Shown here: in pieces, positions 19,621 to 22,654 of the stretch
Position numbering within the stretch: the stretch's first letter is position 1
How the letters are laid out: each line of letters begins with the position of its first letter
NCBI GenBank assembly: GCA_036897485.1
Contig: JAYMTF010001551.1
Span: forward strand, 1 to 22,654
From: Pelargonium nanum
Lineage: Eukaryota; Streptophyta; Magnoliopsida; Geraniales; Geraniaceae
Length of the DNA: 22,654 nucleotides
Direction: 5' to 3'
Translations under genes and position numbers: made by a program
Notes under the pieces: model-generated
Seen by the model: the letters and a program-made list of their open reading frames with translations, nothing else
Databases searched by the model: none
What the model was told of the DNA's origin: nothing

Positions 19621-22200
19621 AGGCTCACAAAAATAATTTCCAACAATCAGTTTTGAGTTTTTTTTAAAGCATAGCAGCATAATATATTCATAATGCGGAG
19701 TACACATGCATCAGAATATTACATGATCATAGTTTGTTTTGGCTTCTAGAGCTTATACTGACCAACTGATGAGTAGGAGCTACAATGTTTTTATTTACAT
19801 ACAAAATTTTACTATTAAGGTGGTTATCAAAAAGAACATATCTAATGTCCGTCAAAGCAGCTCCGCTAGTAACTCCGCTCCTGGTGGAACCTGGATCATC
19901 CGAGCATATGTCCCTGTAAAGGTTTAGCATGTTGAATATTGTTTTGATTTGTAATCCAGTTGGATGAGCCCATTCCCAAGGTTTAGTCCAGTCCAGTCCA
20001 AAAGGTTTTGATTTGGTGTGTTGGGCTGGTGATGAATTGTGAAACTTAATTGCCACATTAGGGCTTGTTCCAACTATGTATAGGTTGGCCCATCAAAACA
20101 GTTAGTAATGAAAGCAAATTGACTATGGGTTTGAAGTTGCTACTAAACTAAAGCACCAAACTCCACTTTAACCACCTTCCATTTTCTTCTCCTTTGGAAG
20201 TGTGATCAGATCATGGTTGTCAGAGTTGTACGTATCATATGATACGATACACTATTCAAAAAATGACTGACAATTCTCGATACGAGTCTCGATTCAACGA
20301 CTATTGATCAAATTAAATAGAGAATCATAATAGTTATATACATATTTTTTTTCATGCTTGACATTGCGTTACCAAAATTTATATCGGAATAATATGAAAA
20401 ACTTCCATTCGAAATTGTAATATCTACAGAGATGGATGGAAGTGGAAGATAATTGGGGCAAATTAAGAAATGTAGTAGTGGATCATTCCTGTTATTGTTT
20501 GGTGATAAAAGCTTATAATTTTCAATCTTTTTGTAGTCAACATCCATTAACAGCTGGCGGCTGCTACTACTATTTGGCACTTCCCTAAACTCATATACCA
20601 ATAATTAACTTCTAATCATCTTCATTTTGTTATTTATCAATTTTTGGCGCATTCTATATGTTCTACATTCATCGATTAATAAGTTTGTAACATACCATAC
20701 ACGCCAATGTTGCTACTGTTTCTTATTAAAATATAAGTGTAGTATTGATTGAAGTTGAAATTTACTTGCACTTCACAAAAAGAGACCAAAACATCATTCA
20801 AAGGCAAAATACCCTTATAATCCACATAAAATAGAGAGATCCCCACATGCGAATGATAAATAGTACAACCACAGGAAAAAGGCGTATTAAAACAAACCCA
20901 AGCAAGATAGTCTGTCTTCCTATTAGCCCTTCTATCAATTGATTTGCCCCTGCACTCCAAAATCGAAGCACAAAGAGGATTAAAGGAACTGTCTGGTATG
21001 TTAAACAAATTAGCAACAGTAACCGTCAAACTCAAAAATAACATTTTTGCAGTTAATTGAAATGCTAAGAATACTAACCGATCCAAAAGTGATTAGTTAG
21101 CTTATAGACAGTTAGCTTAATTATCAGTTATAAGTCTATAAGTCTTGACCGGAATCTTTCTGATAATTAATTTAAACTAACCCTCTATATTCTTGGATGC
21201 TTAGTAATATAAATATGTGATTAGTTTTGTCGGAATTGAATTAATTTGGTCAATTGAGGTATCAACATTGGTATTGTTGATTTTTTGTTGGTTGTGTTTT
21301 ACTCCTTAAAAAAATAATGCCTCTACAGATAGGGAAATGATATATATGTATTTGGATTAGACATTTTGTCATGAGTTGGTCCAATAGGGACATGACCATG
21401 ACTATACCACCTTGCCTTGCATTATTTTTACTAATTCTTATCATCATTGTTGGAATAAAAGCTTCAAGTAATTAGAAGTTGCTAAACGAAAATGCTAAAG
21501 CTATAATCGAATCTTTATTTGACAAATAAATTATAAGATAGTTAATTATTATTATTTTTGTTAGTTTGGTAAGTGTGAGAAAGCATATTTGTATAGCTTA
21601 TAGGAATCTTATCATGGGTCACTCAAGTATGCTACTTATTAAATAAAACCCACTAATTAATTGGGTGCACTACTAAAAGTGGCTCTAAACATGCACATAT
21701 GGTCTAGACATGGCACAAATTTTCTTCTTCTAATATTTAGCGCCTGCCATTGAATATTGATAGATATACCAGGAGAATCAAATTCTCTCTTCCACATCAA
21801 TACCAAATAAAGAGTTAAATACCAAGTTTTAAAAATAATCCCCATTTTGATAAAAGTAGAAAGTAAATATTCTTTATCATAAAAATTCTCCATCCCTCCC
21901 CTAATCCTTTATCATTAATGTTTTGTCACACAAATGTAGATCAAGCAGTGAATTTGATTTTGAGTATGTGAACATTTGAAATCCAAAACTCAATCCGTTA
22001 AGTTTCTAATTCAATACGATATGATCAATTTTTTAGTTATATATTTTTTTATAAATTTTTGGATCGGTTGGACAAGGAGAACCCGCACGAACTCACATAG
22101 TTTATGCCTAAGAAGTGAAACCTGACTCGAGACCCAAAATCCAAATATATCTGAATTCCTCTTGGGTCGGATTCAAATTAGCGTTAGCATTAGCGACACG
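19620..22200. other. Intergenic DNA with no supported gene
   Basis: Several open frames of 60-136 codons exist (e.g. minus strand 20676-21086), but they overlap one another, lack recognisable domains and look like chance. Visible structure: a 16-bp palindrome at 20231-20246 with related GATACGA units nearby, and a 9-bp inverted repeat CTTATAGAC/GTCTATAAG around 21102-21145. Decayed transposon debris is likely but cannot be named. Confidence 0.4.
20231..20295. repeat. GATACGA-rich palindromic cluster
   Basis: CGTATCATATGATACG (20231-20246) is a perfect 16-bp palindrome, followed by GATAC and by CGATACGAGTCTCG (20278-20291). Short clusters of this kind recur between plant genes. The family is not identified here. 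Confidence 0.35.
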
Positions 22201-22584
22201 ATCCGATCCGATCCGCAAACTGTCAACAAAAGCACAATAGCAGAAGAAGAAGATTTGGTTTCATAGTGTTCACATCCATCTCGGAAGCCATTGAATCTCT
22301 CACTGTTGTCAACAATGATTGACTCCAAGACTTGAAATTGGTTTCTAGTTACGCAAAGCATGCTGTTATTAAGAGGCAAGGCTCCAAACCAAATCCAGAA
22401 GTAGCTCAGAAGAGTTGCAAAACATCAACCCCAGACACAGTCGCAGTTTTTGCCGCCGACAGTCCAGCTGTCCAGCCCCCAGTTGTTCAGTGAGCCCTAC
22501 ACCAGAACCAGCCCAACCCTACCTCCTCCCGGTATCTAGGATAATTTTTTCATGATGTTGTTTGTACAATACACAAATATGAAC
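22200..22584. other. Intergenic DNA near the right edge, no gene assigned
   Basis: It begins with three tandem ATCCG units (22201-22215). Past 22350 one plus-strand frame (about 22351-22491, KHAVIKRQGSKPNPEVAQKS) is GC-richer than its surroundings and ends at a stop near 22491. It has no start codon of its own and no family I recognise, so I leave it uncalled. Confidence 0.3.
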
Positions 22585-22654
22585 TACTCCCTCCGTCCCA
22601 AAATGAGTGTCCTGTTTGTATAAATTTTTTGTCCCAAAATGAGTGTCCTGTTTC
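22585..22654 (+). mobile_element. Stowaway-type MITE, left end, cut by the window edge
   Basis: TA (22585-22586) is followed by CTCCCTCCGTCCC and AAAATGAGTGTCC, the well-known Stowaway terminus of plant Tc1/mariner MITEs. Inside it, GTCCCAAAATGAGTGTCCTG plus TTT is repeated at 22595-22617 and 22631-22653, a tandem of 36-base period. The right end is outside the window. Confidence 0.85.

Noticed and set aside
19727-20056. A 109-codon minus-strand ORF as a gene
   Set aside because: No recognisable motif and AT-rich composition like the surrounding intergenic DNA.
20676-21086. A 136-codon minus-strand ORF as a gene
   Set aside because: No domain or family likeness, an overlapping open frame of similar size at 20798-21016, and no splice or promoter context.
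21095-21500. A hAT-type MITE from the CTTATAGAC/GTCTATAAG repeat and nearby GCTTCAAG/GAAG pieces
   Set aside because: The arms are only 9 bp, no 8-bp target duplication was found and the borders cannot be set.

Overview
This is nuclear DNA from a flowering plant, most likely a eudicot. It is AT-rich, has two intron-rich genes of clear plant type (bystin and a class XI myosin), plant promoter motifs (telo-box plus site II), and a Stowaway-type MITE end. I cannot name the species. Nothing bacterial, no CRISPR array, no functional tRNA or rRNA gene and no old virus copy was recognised.

Layout. Positions 1-52 hold what looks like the 3' end of a Helitron. Positions 240-552 are a compact promoter and 5' leader. 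Positions 553-5546 (+) carry an 11-exon bystin/Enp1 gene coding for about 451 residues. Positions 5547-6801 are the tail-to-tail gap between the two genes. Positions 6802-18199 (-) carry a complete 40-exon class XI myosin gene of about 1,559 residues. Positions 18200-18640 are its leader and probable promoter. Positions 18640-22584 are AT-rich intergenic DNA with no gene I can support. From 22585 the window enters a Stowaway-like MITE and ends inside it.

The two genes have unrelated roles: bystin acts in 40S ribosome biogenesis in the nucleus and nucleolus, and myosin XI is the actin-based motor that moves organelles and vesicles. They only share a convergent 3' border. All exon borders were derived by hand from reading frame, splice signals and family conservation, and every junction keeps frame.

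The most unusual things are in RNA processing and small insertions. The last bystin intron has the hallmarks of a U12-type AT-AC intron. The myosin gene has two GC-AG introns, a first intron that stays open in frame and would add a hydrophobic N-terminus if retained, and a 42-nt in-frame candidate exon resembling the exon after it. Three tiny A/T-tailed insertions flanked by 15-17 bp direct repeats lie within 3.5 kb of each other in and just after the bystin gene. I found no wholly new multi-gene system.
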